Source: Pseudomonas sp. HR96 (GTDB lineage: Bacteria > Pseudomonadota > Gammaproteobacteria > Pseudomonadales > Pseudomonadaceae). From it: a stretch of 64,000 bases of DNA. Of this stretch, positions 24,000 through 34,257 are shown piece by piece. The notes beneath the pieces are model-generated. The model was given only the letters and a program-made list of their open reading frames with translations, was not told the origin of the DNA and searched no databases. The stretch is from contig NZ_CP139141.1 of NCBI RefSeq assembly GCF_034059295.1, positions 665,001 to 729,000 on the forward strand, in the 5' to 3' direction. A program made the position numbers and the translations under genes. Each line of letters opens with the position of its first letter. Within the stretch, counting starts at the first letter, position 1.

Positions 24000-24044
24000 A
24001 ACGCTCTGAAATGGGCGGCCATAGCGGGTGAAAGCCCCGTACAC
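24000..24044 (+). promoter_or_regulatory. 23S-rRNA mimic in the rplC leader, likely L4 site
   Basis: Bases 24001-24040 match 23S rRNA at 1161-1200 with no gap and 34 of 40 identities, including GCGGCCATAG and AGCCC. In 23S numbering this is about nt 294-333, part of the domain I region that ribosomal protein L4 binds. The copy ends 15 nt before the rplC start and two genes before rplD (L4). I infer that free L4 (or L4 with L3) binds here and represses the distal S10 operon. The identity is seen; the function is inferred. Confidence 0.7.
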
Positions 24045-24059
24045 TCATGAGGTTACAAC

Positions 24060-24695
24060 ATGACTATTGGTGTAGTCGGTCGTAAATGCGGTATGACCCG
24101 CATTTTTACCGAAGAAGGTGTCTCCATTCCGGTTACGGTCATCGAGATCGAGCCGAATCGCGTCACCCAGTTCAAAACTGAAGAAACCGATGGCTATCGT
24201 GCAGTGCAAGTCACTGTCGGTGAGCGTCGTGCTTCGCGCGTGACTGCTGCTCAAGCAGGTCACTTCGCCAAAGCAAACGTTGCTGCAGGCCGTGGCGTCT
24301 GGGAATTCCGTCTTGAAGAAGGCGAGTACCAGGCTGGCGACTTGATCAGCGCTGAACTCTTCGCTGCAGGCCAGCTGGTAGACGTTACCGGTCAGTCGAA
24401 AGGTAAAGGCTTTGCCGGTACCATCAAGCGTTGGAACTTCCGCGGTCAAGACAATACCCACGGTAACTCTGTTTCCCACCGTGTCCCTGGCTCCATCGGC
24501 CAGTGCCAGACTCCTGGTCGTGTATTCAAGGGCAAGAAAATGTCCGGTCACATGGGCGCCGAGCGCGTGACCGTTCAGTCCCTCGAAGTCGTACGCGTAG
24601 ACGCTGAACGCAATCTGCTGCTCGTCAAGGGTGCCGTTCCTGGCGCTACCGGCGGCAATTTGGTTGTGCGTCCGGCAGCCAAGGCTCGCGGTTAA
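24060..24695 (+). CDS. rplC: 50S ribosomal protein L3
   Basis: 211 residues. L3 is an early assembly protein whose extension reaches the peptidyl-transferase centre. The long central loop is visible ([14 protein letters not shown] at about 109-122, then [13 protein letters not shown]). Translation start ATG 24060 lies 16 nt after the rRNA-like element, so structure there could block initiation directly. Confidence 0.98.
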   Translation: MTIGVVGRKCGMTRIFTEEGVSIPVTVIEIEPNRVTQFKTEETDGYRAVQVTVGERRASRVTAAQAGHFAKANVAAGRGVWEFRLEEGEYQAGDLISAELFAAGQLVDVTGQSKGKGFAGTIKRWNFRGQDNTHGNSVSHRVPGSIGQCQTPGRVFKGKKMSGHMGAERVTVQSLEVVRVDAERNLLLVKGAVPGATGGNLVVRPAAKARG

Positions 24696-24707
24696 GGGGA
24701 AGCTGAA

Positions 24708-25310
24708 ATGCAATTAAATGTAAATGACGCTCAGGCGATCGAAGTTTCCGAACTGACCTTCGGCGGCGAATTCAACGAGACGTTGGTGCACCAAGCAGTC
24801 GTGGCCTACATGGCCGGCGGCCGTCAAGGCACCAGCCAGCAGAAAACCCGTTCCGACGTTCGTGGTGGCGGCAAGCGCCCGTGGCGTCAGAAGGGTACTG
24901 GCCGTGCACGTGCCGGTACTATCCGTAGCCCAATCTGGCGTGGCGGTGGTACCACCTTCGCAGCGCGTCCTCAGGACCACTCGCAGAAGCTCAACAAGAA
25001 GATGTATCGCGCAGCACTGCGCTCCATCCTCGCTGAGTTGGTGCGTACCGACCGTCTGGTCGTCGTCCAGGATTTCGTTGTCGATGCACCGAAAACCAAA
25101 GACCTGCTGAGCAAGCTGAACGGCATGGGTCTGACCGACGTTCTGATCGTGTCCGACGCTGTTGACCAGAATCTGTACCTGGCTGCTCGCAACCTGCCAC
25201 ACGTCGATGTACGTGACGTGCAGGGTTCCGATCCAGTTAGTCTGATCGCATACGACAAGGTGTTGATCACCGTGTCGGCCGTGAAGAAATTCGAGGAGCT
25301 GCTGGGATGA
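24708..25310 (+). CDS. rplD: 50S ribosomal protein L4
   Basis: 200 residues. L4 binds 23S domain I and lines the exit tunnel; in E. coli it also represses its operon. The tunnel loop ([20 protein letters not shown] at about 45-64) is present. Its last four bases overlap the start of rplW (ATGA), so translation of the two genes is coupled. Confidence 0.98.
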
Positions 25311-25606
25311 ACCAGGAACGCGTATTTAAAGTTCTGCTTGGCCCGCACGTTTCCGAAAAGGCTACGGTTCTGGCTGACAAGAAAGGCCAGTTCGTTTTCA
25401 AGGTTGCAACCGACGCAACCAAGCTGGAAATCAAGAAGGCCGTCGAAAGCCTGTTCAGCGTGAAAGTAGAGCGCGTCACTACCCTGAACGTTCTGGGTAA
25501 AAGCAAGCGCACTGCTCGCGGTCTGGGCAAGCGTAATGACTGGAAGAAGGCAGTTATCTCCCTTCAGCCAGGCCAAGATCTCGATTTCAGCAGCAGTGCT
25601 GAGTAA
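25307..25606 (+). CDS. rplW: 50S ribosomal protein L23
   Basis: 99 residues. L23 sits at the tunnel exit and docks trigger factor and SRP. The conserved patch [10 protein letters not shown] (about 12-21) and the loop [12 protein letters not shown] (about 65-76) are present. The start overlaps rplD by four bases. Confidence 0.97.
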
Positions 25607-25620
25607 GGAAGGGGTGCATC

Positions 25621-26445
25621 ATGGCAATCGTTAAATGCAAACCGACTTCCCCTGGCCGCCGTTTCGTGGTCAAGGTGGTCAACCAGGAGCTGCATAAAGG
25701 CGCTCCTCACGCACCGCTGCTCGAGAAGAAATCGAAGTCTGGTGGTCGTAACAACAATGGCCGCATCACCACCCGTCATATCGGTGGTGGCCACAAGCAG
25801 CATTACCGTATGGTCGACTTCCGTCGCAACGACAAGGATGGCATCGCTGCCACCGTCGAGCGTATCGAATACGATCCAAACCGTACTGCTCACATCGCAC
25901 TGCTGCTGTACGCAGACGGCGAACGCCGCTACATCATCGCCCCTAAAGGCGTGAGCGCTGGCGACCAGCTGATCTCGGGCGCTCTCGCTCCGATCAAGCC
26001 AGGTAACTCGCTGCAACTGCGCAACATCCCAGTGGGTAGCACCATCCACGGCGTCGAGCTGAAGCCTGGTAAAGGCGCTCAGATCGCTCGTTCGGCAGGC
26101 GCTTCGGCCCAGCTGATCGCTCGTGAAGGTGTTTATGTAACTCTGCGTCTGCGCTCCGGCGAGATGCGTAAAGTGCTGGCTGAATGCCGCGCGACCCTGG
26201 GCGAAGTCTCGAACTCCGAGCACAGCCTGCGTTCGCTGGGTAAAGCCGGTGCCAAACGCTGGCGTGGCGTTCGCCCAACCGTTCGTGGTGTTGCCATGAA
26301 CCCGGTTGACCACCCACATGGTGGTGGTGAAGGTCGTACCTCCGGTGGTCGTCATCCGGTATCGCCATGGGGCTTCCCGACTAAGGGCGCGAAGACTCGT
26401 GGTAATAAGCGTACCGACAACATGATCGTCCGTCGTCGCAAGTAA
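25621..26445 (+). CDS. rplB: 50S ribosomal protein L2
   Basis: 274 residues. L2 is the largest conserved large-subunit protein, needed for subunit joining and peptidyl-transferase activity. The essential C-terminal stretch [15 protein letters not shown] (about 222-236, with the functional His) is intact. RBS AAGGAAGGGG precedes the ATG. Confidence 0.98.
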   Translation: MAIVKCKPTSPGRRFVVKVVNQELHKGAPHAPLLEKKSKSGGRNNNGRITTRHIGGGHKQHYRMVDFRRNDKDGIAATVERIEYDPNRTAHIALLLYADGERRYIIAPKGVSAGDQLISGALAPIKPGNSLQLRNIPVGSTIHGVELKPGKGAQIARSAGASAQLIAREGVYVTLRLRSGEMRKVLAECRATLGEVSNSEHSLRSLGKAGAKRWRGVRPTVRGVAMNPVDHPHGGGEGRTSGGRHPVSPWGFPTKGAKTRGNKRTDNMIVRRRK

Positions 26446-26461
26446 ATAGAGGGATACGACA

Positions 26462-26737
26462 GTGCCACGTTCTCTGAAAAAAGGTCCTTTTATTGATCTT
26501 CACCTACTGAAGAAGATCGAAGTGGCGGCGGAAAAGAACGATCGCAAGCCGGTGAAAACCTGGTCGCGTCGCTCGATGATCCTGCCACAAATGGTCGGTC
26601 TGACCATCGCGGTACACAACGGTCGTCAACACGTCCCCGTTCTCGTGAACGAAGACATGGTCGGCCATAAACTGGGCGAGTTTGCCGGTACCCGCACTTA
26701 TCGTGGGCACGTGGCTGACAAGAAAGCCAAGCGTTAA
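26462..26737 (+). CDS. rpsS: 30S ribosomal protein S19
   Basis: 91 residues, GTG start after a GAGG-like site. S19 is a 30S head protein that forms a bridge with L5 and works with S13. The N-terminus [17 protein letters not shown] and [13 protein letters not shown] (about 68-80) are typical. Confidence 0.97.
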   Translation: MPRSLKKGPFIDLHLLKKIEVAAEKNDRKPVKTWSRRSMILPQMVGLTIAVHNGRQHVPVLVNEDMVGHKLGEFAGTRTYRGHVADKKAKR

Positions 26738-26748
26738 GGGGTTAGGAA

Positions 26749-27081
26749 ATGGAAGTAGCCGCTAAGTTGTCGGGCGCTCGAATCTCCGCCCAGAAAGCCC
26801 GCTTGGTCGCCGACCAGATCCGCGGGAAGAAGGTGGGCGAAGCGCTCAACCTGTTGGCTTTCAGCAGTAAGAAAGCCGCTGAAATCATGAAAAAAGTGCT
26901 GGAGTCGGCCGTAGCCAACGCCGAGCACAACGAAGGCGCAGACGTCGATGACCTGAAGGTTTCGACTGTTTTCGTCAACGAAGGGCGTTCGCTGAAGCGC
27001 ATCATGCCACGTGCCAAAGGCCGGGCTGATCGCATCGTCAAGCGGTCTTGCCATATCACTGTCAAGGTTGCTGACAAGTAA
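26749..27081 (+). CDS. rplV: 50S ribosomal protein L22
   Basis: 110 residues. L22 spans all 23S domains and its long beta-hairpin lines the exit tunnel beside L4 (macrolide resistance site). The hairpin region [17 protein letters not shown] (about 82-98) looks wild-type. GTTAGGAA precedes the ATG. Gap to rpsC is 13 nt. Confidence 0.97.
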
Positions 27082-27094
27082 CGGAGTCGATCAG

Positions 27095-27781
27095 ATGGGT
27101 CAGAAAGTACATCCCATTGGCATTCGCCTGGGAATCGTCAAGGAGCACACCTCCGTCTGGTACGCAGACGGTCGGACTTATGCGGACTATTTGCTCGCAG
27201 ATCTGAAGGTGCGTGAATACCTCCAAGACAAACTAAAAAGCGCGTCCGTAAGCCGTATCGATATCCATCGCCCGGCTCAGACTGCACGGATCACCATCCA
27301 CACCGCTCGTCCTGGTATCGTTATCGGGAAGAAAGGTGAAGATGTCGAGAAGCTGCGTCAGGACCTGACCAAGCAAATGGGTGTGCCTGTGCACATCAAT
27401 ATCGAAGAGATCCGCAAGCCGGAGCTCGACGGTATGCTGGTTGCGCAAAGCGTAGCTCAGCAGCTGGAGCGTCGTGTGATGTTCCGTCGCGCCATGAAGC
27501 GCGCTGTTCAGAACGCCATGCGGATCGGTGCCAAGGGCATCAAGATCCAAGTGAGCGGTCGTCTGGGCGGTGCTGAAATTGCGCGGACTGAATGGTATCG
27601 CGAAGGTCGTGTGCCTCTGCACACCCTGCGTGCCGACATCGACTATGCCAACTACGAAGCCCACACCACCTACGGTGTGATCGGTGTCAAGGTTTGGATC
27701 TTCAAAGGCGAAGTAATTGGTGGTCGCCAGGAAGAACTGAAACCTCAAGCACCAGCGCCTCGTAAAAAAGCTGCTAAATAA
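27095..27781 (+). CDS. rpsC: 30S ribosomal protein S3
   Basis: 228 residues. S3 lines the mRNA entry channel and has helicase activity with S4 and S5. The KH domain carries [17 protein letters not shown] (about 65-81). The ATG at 27095 ([13 protein letters not shown]) is chosen, because the open frame upstream of it overlaps rplV and the conserved N-terminus starts here. Confidence 0.98.
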   Translation: MGQKVHPIGIRLGIVKEHTSVWYADGRTYADYLLADLKVREYLQDKLKSASVSRIDIHRPAQTARITIHTARPGIVIGKKGEDVEKLRQDLTKQMGVPVHINIEEIRKPELDGMLVAQSVAQQLERRVMFRRAMKRAVQNAMRIGAKGIKIQVSGRLGGAEIARTEWYREGRVPLHTLRADIDYANYEAHTTYGVIGVKVWIFKGEVIGGRQEELKPQAPAPRKKAAK

Positions 27782-27793
27782 GGGGTACGCCAA

Positions 27794-28207
27794 ATGTTGC
27801 AACCAAAGCGTACGAAGTTCCGCAAGCAGATGACTGGCCACAACCGTGGTCTGGCACTGCGCGGTAGCAAAGTCAGCTTCGGCGAATTCGCCTTGAAAGC
27901 TGTTGCCCGCGGTCGTCTCACCGCCCGTCAGATCGAGTCGGCACGTCGTGCTCTGACCCGTCACGTAAAGCGTGGCGGCAAGATCTGGATCCGTGTATTC
28001 CCGGACAAGCCGATCTCCAAGAAGCCTCTCGAAGTGCGGATGGGTAAAGGTAAGGGTTCCGTCGAGTACTGGGTTGCCCAGATTCAGCCAGGCAAAGTCC
28101 TGTATGAAATCGAGGGTGTCACTGAAGAGCTGGCGCGTGAGGCTTTCGCCTTGGCAGCTGCAAAGCTGCCTCTCGCCACCTCCTTTGTTAAGCGGACGGT
28201 GATGTGA
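27794..28207 (+). CDS. rplP: 50S ribosomal protein L16
   Basis: 137 residues. L16 organises the A-site side of the large subunit. [19 protein letters not shown] at the start and [12 protein letters not shown] (about 77-88, holding the arginine that is hydroxylated in many bacteria) are present. The stop overlaps the rpmC start by one base (TGATG). Confidence 0.97.
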
Positions 28208-28398
28208 TGAAAGCGAACGAACTTCGTGAAAAATCAGCACAGCAACTGAACGAGCAACTGCTCGGCTTGCTGCGCGACCAGTTCAATCTGCGTATGCAGA
28301 AAGCAACTGGCCAGTTGGGGCAGTCTCACCTGCTCTCGCAAGTGAAGCGCGACATCGCTCGCGTGAAAACTGTGCTCAACCAGCAGGCAGGTAAGTGA
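28207..28398 (+). CDS. rpmC: 50S ribosomal protein L29
   Basis: 63 residues, the normal size. L29 is a two-helix protein near the tunnel exit. The start at 28207 ([17 protein letters not shown]) overlaps the rplP stop by one base; the in-frame GTG one codon earlier is less likely. rpsQ starts 3 nt after the stop. Confidence 0.95.
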
Positions 28399-28400
28399 TC

Positions 28401-28667
28401 ATGGCTGAAGCCGAAAAAACCGTCCGTACGCTGACTGGCCGTGTCGTCAGCGACAAGATGGACAAAACCATCACCGTGTTGATCGAGCGTCGCGTAAAGC
28501 ACCCGATCTACGGTAAATACGTCAAGCGTTCGACTAAGCTACACGCACACGACGAAACCAATCAGTGCAAAACCGGCGACAAGGTTTCCATTCGCGAAAC
28601 CCGTCCGCTGGCCAAGACCAAGTCCTGGGCCCTGGTTGAAGTTCTCGAACGCGCTGTTGAAGTCTAA
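28401..28667 (+). CDS. rpsQ: 30S ribosomal protein S17
   Basis: 88 residues. S17 is a primary 16S-binding protein with an OB fold. [20 protein letters not shown] (about 11-30) and [13 protein letters not shown] are typical. The ATG at 28401 is chosen because it gives the conserved N-terminus MAEAEKTVR and the usual length. Confidence 0.96.
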   Translation: MAEAEKTVRTLTGRVVSDKMDKTITVLIERRVKHPIYGKYVKRSTKLHAHDETNQCKTGDKVSIRETRPLAKTKSWALVEVLERAVEV

Positions 28668-28690
28668 GGGCTAAGGGTCGGAGAAATTTT

Positions 28691-29059
28691 ATGATTCAGA
28701 CTCAATCCATGCTCGATGTGGCCGATAACAGCGGCGCTCGTCGCGTCATGTGCATCAAGGTATTGGGCGGTTCGCACCGCCGGTACGCTGGCATCGGTGA
28801 CATCATCAAGGTGACCGTCAAGGAAGCAATTCCTCGCGGCAAAGTGAAGAAAGGCCAGGTGATGACTGCTGTTGTAGTCCGCACTCGCCACGGTGTTCGT
28901 CGCGCTGACGGCTCCATTATCCGCTTTGACGGCAACGCTGCTGTTCTGTTGAACAACAAGCAAGAGCCGATCGGCACCCGTATCTTTGGGCCAGTGACCC
29001 GTGAGCTTCGTTCCGAGAAGTTCATGAAGATCGTCTCGCTCGCCCCAGAAGTGCTGTAA
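28691..29059 (+). CDS. rplN: 50S ribosomal protein L14
   Basis: 122 residues. L14 lies at the subunit interface and forms bridge B8; it is also the target of the silencing factor Rsf[19 protein letters not shown] and the tail [11 protein letters not shown] are diagnostic. By convention the spc operon begins here; no promoter or terminator separates it from rpsQ, so S10 and spc genes may be read together. Confidence 0.98.
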   Translation: MIQTQSMLDVADNSGARRVMCIKVLGGSHRRYAGIGDIIKVTVKEAIPRGKVKKGQVMTAVVVRTRHGVRRADGSIIRFDGNAAVLLNNKQEPIGTRIFGPVTRELRSEKFMKIVSLAPEVL

Positions 29060-29070
29060 GGAGATCCGAC

Positions 29071-29385
29071 ATGCAAAAGATTCGTCGTGACGACGAGATC
29101 ATCGTGATCGCCGGCAAAGACAAAGGTAAGCGCGGTAAGGTGCTCAAGGTTCTCGCTGATGACCGTCTGGTCGTCGGTGGGATCAACCTGGTGAAGCGTC
29201 ATACCAAGCCTAACCCGATGTCGGGCGTACAGGGCGGTATCGTCGAGAAAGAAGCGCCACTGCACGCTTCCAACGTCGCCATTTTCAACGGCGCAACCAA
29301 CAAGGCTGACCGCGTTGGTTTCAAAGTTGAAGACGGCAAGAAAATTCGTGTCTTCAAGTCGACCCAAAAAGCGGTTGATGCTTGA
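29071..29385 (+). CDS. rplX: 50S ribosomal protein L24
   Basis: 104 residues. L24 is one of the two assembly initiators of the 50S particle. The KOW motif is near the N-terminus ([18 protein letters not shown], about 11-28). AGGAG precedes the ATG. rplE follows after 20 nt. Confidence 0.97.
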   Translation: MQKIRRDDEIIVIAGKDKGKRGKVLKVLADDRLVVGGINLVKRHTKPNPMSGVQGGIVEKEAPLHASNVAIFNGATNKADRVGFKVEDGKKIRVFKSTQKAVDA

Positions 29386-29405
29386 ACACTGCTAGGTAGA
29401 AGACC

Positions 29406-29945
29406 ATGGCACGACTCAAAGAGATTTACCGGAAGGAAATCGCTCCCAAGCTTGTAGAAGAACTCAAGCTGGCGAACGTGATGGAAGTTCCGCGCGTTAC
29501 CAAGATCACCCTGAACATGGGTATCGGCGAAGCAATCGGCGACAAAAAAGTCATCGAGCACGCTGTAGCTGACCTGGAAAAGATCACCGGCCAGAAAGCC
29601 GTCGTGACCTACGCTCGCAAATCCATCGCGGGCTTCAAGGTCCGCGAGGGCTGGCCGATTGGTGTCAAGGTGACCCTGCGTCGCGATCGTATGTATGAAT
29701 TCCTGGACCGCCTGCTGGCGATCTCCCTGCCTCGGGTTCGCGACTTCCGCGGCCTGAATGCCAAGTCCTTCGATGGTCGTGGCAACTACAGCATGGGCGT
29801 GAAAGAGCAGATCATTTTCCCGGAAATTGATTACGACAAGATCGATGCCCTGCGCGGTCTGGACATTACCCTGACCACCACTGCTCGTTCGGATGATGAA
29901 GGTCGCGCCCTGCTGCGTGCTTTCAAATTCCCGTTCCGCAACTGA
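29406..29945 (+). CDS. rplE: 50S ribosomal protein L5
   Basis: 179 residues. L5 joins 5S rRNA to the central protuberance with L18. The signatures NMGIGEA (about 37-43), [20 protein letters not shown] (about 72-91) and the C-terminal [10 protein letters not shown] are present. Confidence 0.98.
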   Translation: MARLKEIYRKEIAPKLVEELKLANVMEVPRVTKITLNMGIGEAIGDKKVIEHAVADLEKITGQKAVVTYARKSIAGFKVREGWPIGVKVTLRRDRMYEFLDRLLAISLPRVRDFRGLNAKSFDGRGNYSMGVKEQIIFPEIDYDKIDALRGLDITLTTTARSDDEGRALLRAFKFPFRN

Positions 29946-29958
29946 TTGGAGTAGGAAA

Positions 29959-30264
29959 ATGGCCAAGAAGAGCATGAAAAACCGTGAGCTGAAGCGTCAG
30001 CTGACGGTCGCCAAGTACGCCAAGAAGCGTGCAGAGCTGAAAGCAATCATCGTGAATCTGAACGCAAGTGACGAAGACCGTTGGAATGCCTCGATCGCCC
30101 TGCAGAAGCAGCCACGTGACGCCAGCGCTTCGCGCATGCGTAACCGCTGCCGCCTGACTGGCCGTCCACACGGCGTATACCGCAAGTTCGGCCTGGGCCG
30201 TAACATGCTGCGTCAAGCCGCCATGCGCGGTGACGTACCAGGTCTGGTCAAGGCCAGCTGGTAA
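29959..30264 (+). CDS. rpsN: 30S ribosomal protein S14
   Basis: 101 residues, the long zinc-free form (no CxxC pairs). It acts in the 30S head near S3 and S10. The start at 29959 ([13 protein letters not shown]) follows a GGAG site; the frame is open further upstream only because it overlaps rplE. A terminator and a promoter follow, so the spc operon is split here. Confidence 0.97.
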   Translation: MAKKSMKNRELKRQLTVAKYAKKRAELKAIIVNLNASDEDRWNASIALQKQPRDASASRMRNRCRLTGRPHGVYRKFGLGRNMLRQAAMRGDVPGLVKASW

Positions 30265-30326
30265 GTCGTACCGCCGAGTCCCGGTGATCGGGAGAGCAAT
30301 CAACCGACCGCCGGTACCCTGCGACT

Positions 30327-30360
30327 GAATCAAGCCCCTCATGGGGCTTGATTCATTTGT
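30327..30360 (+). terminator. terminator inside the spc operon, after rpsN
   Basis: Perfect 12-bp stem GAATCAAGCCCC / GGGGCTTGATTC with loop TCAT, then ATTTGT. Its 3' arm contains the TTGATT that serves as -35 box of the next promoter. Confidence 0.85.
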
Positions 30361-30376
30361 GGGGTGCGTCTAGAAT
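30348..30376 (+). promoter_or_regulatory. internal promoter before rpsH, overlapping the terminator
   Basis: TTGATT (30348-30353), 17 nt, TAGAAT (30371-30376), discriminator TGCC. The -10 region (GCGTCTAGAATTG) resembles that of the S10 promoter. The leader of about 95 nt before rpsH contains AGCC GCAA GGCT then AATAATTTTT, a weak second hairpin. Confidence 0.75.
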
Positions 30377-30475
30377 TGCCGGCTCGCCAGAGCCCGGGTT
30401 TTTGGACCGGTTTTACTGTCTCGGCGACGTTGTAGCCGCAAGGCTAATAATTTTTGTATCAGGAGCGTCAAGCCC

Positions 30476-30868
30476 ATGAGTATGCAGGACCCGTTAGCGG
30501 ACATGCTAACTCGAATCCGTAATGCCCAGATGGCTGAAAAGTCCGTCGTAAGCATGCCGTCTTCCACGTTGAAGGTAGCTGTGGCCAAAGTTCTGAAGGA
30601 CGAAGGCTATATCGCGGGTTTTCAGGTAAGCAGCGAAACCAAGCCGTCGCTTTCCATCGAGCTCAAATACTTCGAAGGCCGTCCGGTCATCGAGGAAGTC
30701 AAACGCGTCAGCCGTCCCGGCCTGCGTCAGTACAAATCCGTTGATGACCTGCCAAAAGTTCGTGGCGGTCTCGGCGTATCCATCGTCTCCACCAACAAGG
30801 GTGTGATGACGGATCGTGCTGCGCGCGCTGCCGGTGTCGGCGGCGAAGTTCTTTGCACAGTGTTCTAA
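30476..30868 (+). CDS. rpsH: 30S ribosomal protein S8
   Basis: 130 residues. S8 is a primary binder of the 16S central domain and, in E. coli, the repressor of the spc operon. [18 protein letters not shown] and the C-terminal [11 protein letters not shown] are typical. Here it opens a separate transcript behind a terminator-promoter pair, which is unlike the unbroken E. coli arrangement. Confidence 0.98.
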   Translation: MSMQDPLADMLTRIRNAQMAEKSVVSMPSSTLKVAVAKVLKDEGYIAGFQVSSETKPSLSIELKYFEGRPVIEEVKRVSRPGLRQYKSVDDLPKVRGGLGVSIVSTNKGVMTDRAARAAGVGGEVLCTVF

Positions 30869-30880
30869 GGGGGGATAAGC

Positions 30881-31414
30881 ATGTCTCGCGTCGCTAAGAA
30901 CCCCGTAAAGCTGCCAGCCGGTGTCGAAGTCAAATTCGTCGGCCAGCAGCTTTCGGTGAAGGGTGCCAAGGGCACTCTTGAACTGAATGTACACTCGTCC
31001 GTTGAAATCGTTGAAGAAGCTGGCGAGCTGCGTTTCGCCGCCCGCAATGGCGATCAACAGACCCGTGCAATGGCCGGTACCACCCGTGCTTTGGTCAACA
31101 ACATGGTCCAGGGCGTAAGCCAAGGCTTCGAGCGCAAGCTCCAGCTGGTCGGTGTTGGTTACAAGGCTCAAGCCAAAGGCCAAGTGCTGAACCTGGCTCT
31201 CGGCTTCTCGCACCCGGTGGACTACGAATTGCCGCAAGGCATCACCGCTGAGACTCCTAGCCAGACCGATATCCTGATCAAGGGCATCGACAAGCAGCTG
31301 GTGGGTCAAGTGGCCGCTGAAATCCGCGATTTCCGTCCGCCAGAGCCTTACAAAGGCAAAGGTGTACGTTACGCAGACGAAGTCGTCCGCCGTAAAGAAG
31401 CCAAGAAGAAGTAG
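30881..31414 (+). CDS. rplF: 50S ribosomal protein L6
   Basis: 177 residues. L6 lies near the sarcin-ricin loop and the factor site. Two similar domains are seen; the C-terminal signature [14 protein letters not shown] (about 152-165) is conserved. GGGGATAAGC precedes the ATG. Confidence 0.98.
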   Translation: MSRVAKNPVKLPAGVEVKFVGQQLSVKGAKGTLELNVHSSVEIVEEAGELRFAARNGDQQTRAMAGTTRALVNNMVQGVSQGFERKLQLVGVGYKAQAKGQVLNLALGFSHPVDYELPQGITAETPSQTDILIKGIDKQLVGQVAAEIRDFRPPEPYKGKGVRYADEVVRRKEAKKK

Positions 31415-31424
31415 GGCATAGCAA

Positions 31425-31775
31425 ATGACCGACAAAAAAGTTACTCGACTGCGTCGAGCTCGCAAAGCACGCCTGAAAATGCACGAACTCGAAGTCGTGC
31501 GTCTCTGCGTGTTCCGCTCTTCGCAGCACATCTATGCCCAGGTCATCTCGGCCGACGGCAGCAAGGTCCTGGCAAGCGCCTCGACTTTGGACAAAGAACT
31601 GCGTGATGGCGCCACTGGCAACATCGACGCGGCCACTAAGGTTGGCCAGCTGGTCGCTACGCGTGCTAAAGCCGCTGGTGTCTCGCAGGTGGCTTTCGAC
31701 CGCTCTGGCTTCAAGTACCATGGTCGCGTGAAAGCGCTGGCTGATGCTGCTCGTGAAGCTGGGCTGGAGTTCTAA
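31425..31775 (+). CDS. rplR: 50S ribosomal protein L18
   Basis: 116 residues. L18 binds 5S rRNA with L5 and L25. The basic N-terminus ([20 protein letters not shown]) and [19 protein letters not shown] (about 89-107) are typical. rpsE starts 3 nt after the stop. Confidence 0.97.
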   Translation: MTDKKVTRLRRARKARLKMHELEVVRLCVFRSSQHIYAQVISADGSKVLASASTLDKELRDGATGNIDAATKVGQLVATRAKAAGVSQVAFDRSGFKYHGRVKALADAAREAGLEF

Positions 31776-31778
31776 GTT

Positions 31779-32279
31779 ATGTCAAATAACGACCAAAAGC
31801 GCGACGAAGGCTACATCGAGAAGCTGGTTCAAGTGAACCGCGTTGCCAAGACCGTAAAAGGCGGCCGTATCTTCACCTTCACCGCGTTGACCGTGGTAGG
31901 TGATGGCAAGGGTCGCGTTGGTTTCGGCCGTGGCAAGTCTCGTGAAGTGCCAGCTGCCATCCAGAAGGCGATGGAAGCTGCTCGTCGCAACATGATCCAA
32001 GTGGACCTCAACGGTACCACCCTGCAGTACGCCATGAAGTCCGCCCACGGCGCCTCCAAGGTCTACATGCAGCCAGCTTCCGAAGGTACCGGTATCATCG
32101 CCGGTGGCGCAATGCGTGCCGTCCTGGAAGTCGCTGGTGTTCAGAACGTTCTGGCCAAGTGCTACGGCTCGACCAATCCTGTGAACGTGGTACACGCCAC
32201 TTTCAAAGGTCTGAAGTCGATGCAGTCCCCGTCGTCCATTGCTGCCAAGCGCGGCAAAAACGTTGAGGAGATCATCTGA
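31779..32279 (+). CDS. rpsE: 30S ribosomal protein S5
   Basis: 166 residues. S5 lies on the back of the 30S near the mRNA entry and affects accuracy and spectinomycin binding. The double-stranded-RNA-like fold carries [20 protein letters not shown] (about 19-38) and [15 protein letters not shown] (about 49-63); the spectinomycin loop looks wild-type. Confidence 0.98.
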
Positions 32280-32281
32280 TC

Positions 32282-32458
32282 ATGGCCACCGTTAAAGTAA
32301 CGCTGATCAAAAGCATGACCGGCCGCATCCCTAACCACAAACTGTGCGTTAAGGGTCTGGGTCTGCGTCGCATCGGTCACACTGTAGAAGTCCAGGATAC
32401 TCCCGAGAATCGCGGGATGATCAACAAGGCCTACTACATGCTGCGTGTCGAGGGTTAA
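32282..32458 (+). CDS. rpmD: 50S ribosomal protein L30
   Basis: 58 residues ([20 protein letters not shown] ...), the usual short bacterial L30. It starts 3 nt after rpsE and ends 4 nt before rplO, in the standard spc order S5-L30-L15. [12 protein letters not shown] is the conserved RNA-binding turn. Confidence 0.97.
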
Positions 32459-32461
32459 TCG

Positions 32462-32896
32462 ATGAAACTCAATGATCTGAGTCCAGCGCCGGGTTCCCGT
32501 CGCGAAAAGCATCGTCCGGGCCGTGGTATCGGTAGTGGTTTGGGCAAGACCGGTGGCCGTGGCCACAAAGGTCAGACCTCCCGCTCCGGTGGCACCATCG
32601 CTCCAGGCTTTGAAGGCGGTCAACAGCCGCTGCATCGCCGTTTGCCGAAGTTCGGCTTCGTTTCGCTGAAAGCCATGGACCGCGCAGAAGTGCGTCTGTC
32701 CGAGCTGGCCAAGGTTGAAGGCGACGTCGTCTCCGTGCAATCGCTCAAGGATGCGAACGTGATCAACCAGAACGTTCAGCGTGTGAAAATCATGCTGTCC
32801 GGTGAAGTTGCTCGCGCTTTCACCTTCAAAGGTATCGCCGTCACCAAAGGTGCACGTGCGGCTATCGAAGCAGCTGGCGGCAAGTTCGAGGAATAA
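32462..32896 (+). CDS. rplO: 50S ribosomal protein L15
   Basis: 144 residues. L15 is a late assembly protein with a long basic N-terminal extension into rRNA ([20 protein letters not shown] at about 22-41). The TAA stop touches the ATG of secY without a gap, so secY translation is probably coupled. Confidence 0.97.
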   Translation: MKLNDLSPAPGSRREKHRPGRGIGSGLGKTGGRGHKGQTSRSGGTIAPGFEGGQQPLHRRLPKFGFVSLKAMDRAEVRLSELAKVEGDVVSVQSLKDANVINQNVQRVKIMLSGEVARAFTFKGIAVTKGARAAIEAAGGKFEE

Positions 32897-34228
32897 ATGG
32901 CTAAGCAAGGTGCTCTCTCAGCGCTCAGCAAAGGCGGGTTGTCCGAGCTCTGGGCTCGTCTGCGATTTCTGTTCCTGGCGATTGTCGTCTACAGGATAGG
33001 CGCACACATCCCAGTTCCAGGTATCAACCCGGACCGGCTGGCCGATCTGTTCAAACAGAATGAGGGGACCATTCTTAGCTTGTTCAACATGTTTTCCGGC
33101 GGTGCGCTGGAGCGGATGAGCATCTTTGCACTGGGGATCATGCCGTACATCTCGGCATCGATCATCATGCAGCTGATGTCCGCTGTAGCGCCGCAGCTGG
33201 AACAGTTGAAGAAGGAAGGTGAGGCTGGTCGTCGCAAGATCAGCCAGTACACCCGCTATGGCACCGTCGTCCTGGCACTGGTTCAAGCGATCGGCATGTC
33301 GATCGGTCTGGCCAACCAGGGCGTTTCGTTCTCCGCTGGCATCAGCTTCTATCTGCTCGCCGTATCGACCTTCGTGGCCGGTGCGATGTTCATGATGTGG
33401 CTGGGCGAGCAGATTACCGAGCGCGGTGTGGGCAACGGTATCTCGATGTTGATTTTTTCGGGTATCGTGGCCGGTCTTCCGAGAGCAGTAGGGCAGTCTT
33501 TCGAGTCTGCACGTCAGGGCGATATCAACATCTTCGCGTTGGTTGCGATCGGTTTGTTGGCGGTAGCGATCATTGGTTTCGTGGTGTTCATCGAGCGTGG
33601 TCAGCGGCGTATTGCCGTTCACTATGCCAAGCGTCAGCAGGGCCGCAAGGTCTTCGCTGCGCAGACAAGCCACTTGCCACTGAAAGTGAACATGGCCGGT
33701 GTGATTCCAGCCATTTTCGCGAGCAGCATCCTGTTGTTCCCGGCCTCGCTGGGGCAATGGTTCGGTCAGTCCCCTGGTATGGGCTGGCTGCAGGATCTCT
33801 CTCAGTCGATCGCTCCTGGTCAGCCGTTGAATATTCTGCTGTTTAGTGCAGGGATTATTTTCTTCTGCTTCTTCTATACGGCGTTGATGTTCAATCCGAA
33901 AGACGTAGCGGAAAACCTGAAGAAGTCCGGTGCCTTTATTCCGGGCATCCGTCCAGGGGAGCAGTCGGCGCGCTACATTGATGGCGTTCTGACCCGCTTG
34001 ACCATGTTCGGTGCTCTCTACATGATGTGCGTCTGTCTGCTTCCCCAGTTCCTGGTGGTCGCCGCAAACGTTCCGTTTTACCTTGGCGGGACCTCGTTGC
34101 TGATCGTCGTAGTGGTTGTGATGGACTTCATGTCCCAAGTACAATCGCACCTCGTTTCGCACCAGTACGAATCCCTGATGAAGAAAGCCAACCTGAAGGG
34201 CTACGGTGGCAGCGGTCTGCTGCGCTGA
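32897..34228 (+). CDS. secY: preprotein translocase subunit SecY
   Basis: 443 residues with ten membrane segments. SecY is the channel of the Sec translocon. The first segment ([20 protein letters not shown]), the plug region after it (about 60-75) and the cytoplasmic loops with [15 protein letters not shown] and [17 protein letters not shown] are visible. It works with SecE (7102-7470) and SecA. Confidence 0.98.
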   Translation: MAKQGALSALSKGGLSELWARLRFLFLAIVVYRIGAHIPVPGINPDRLADLFKQNEGTILSLFNMFSGGALERMSIFALGIMPYISASIIMQLMSAVAPQLEQLKKEGEAGRRKISQYTRYGTVVLALVQAIGMSIGLANQGVSFSAGISFYLLAVSTFVAGAMFMMWLGEQITERGVGNGISMLIFSGIVAGLPRAVGQSFESARQGDINIFALVAIGLLAVAIIGFVVFIERGQRRIAVHYAKRQQGRKVFAAQTSHLPLKVNMAGVIPAIFASSILLFPASLGQWFGQSPGMGWLQDLSQSIAPGQPLNILLFSAGIIFFCFFYTALMFNPKDVAENLKKSGAFIPGIRPGEQSARYIDGVLTRLTMFGALYMMCVCLLPQFLVVAANVPFYLGGTSLLIVVVVVMDFMSQVQSHLVSHQYESLMKKANLKGYGGSGLLR

Positions 34229-34257
34229 GCACCCCCTAAGGTTCGAGGAGTTTGGTG

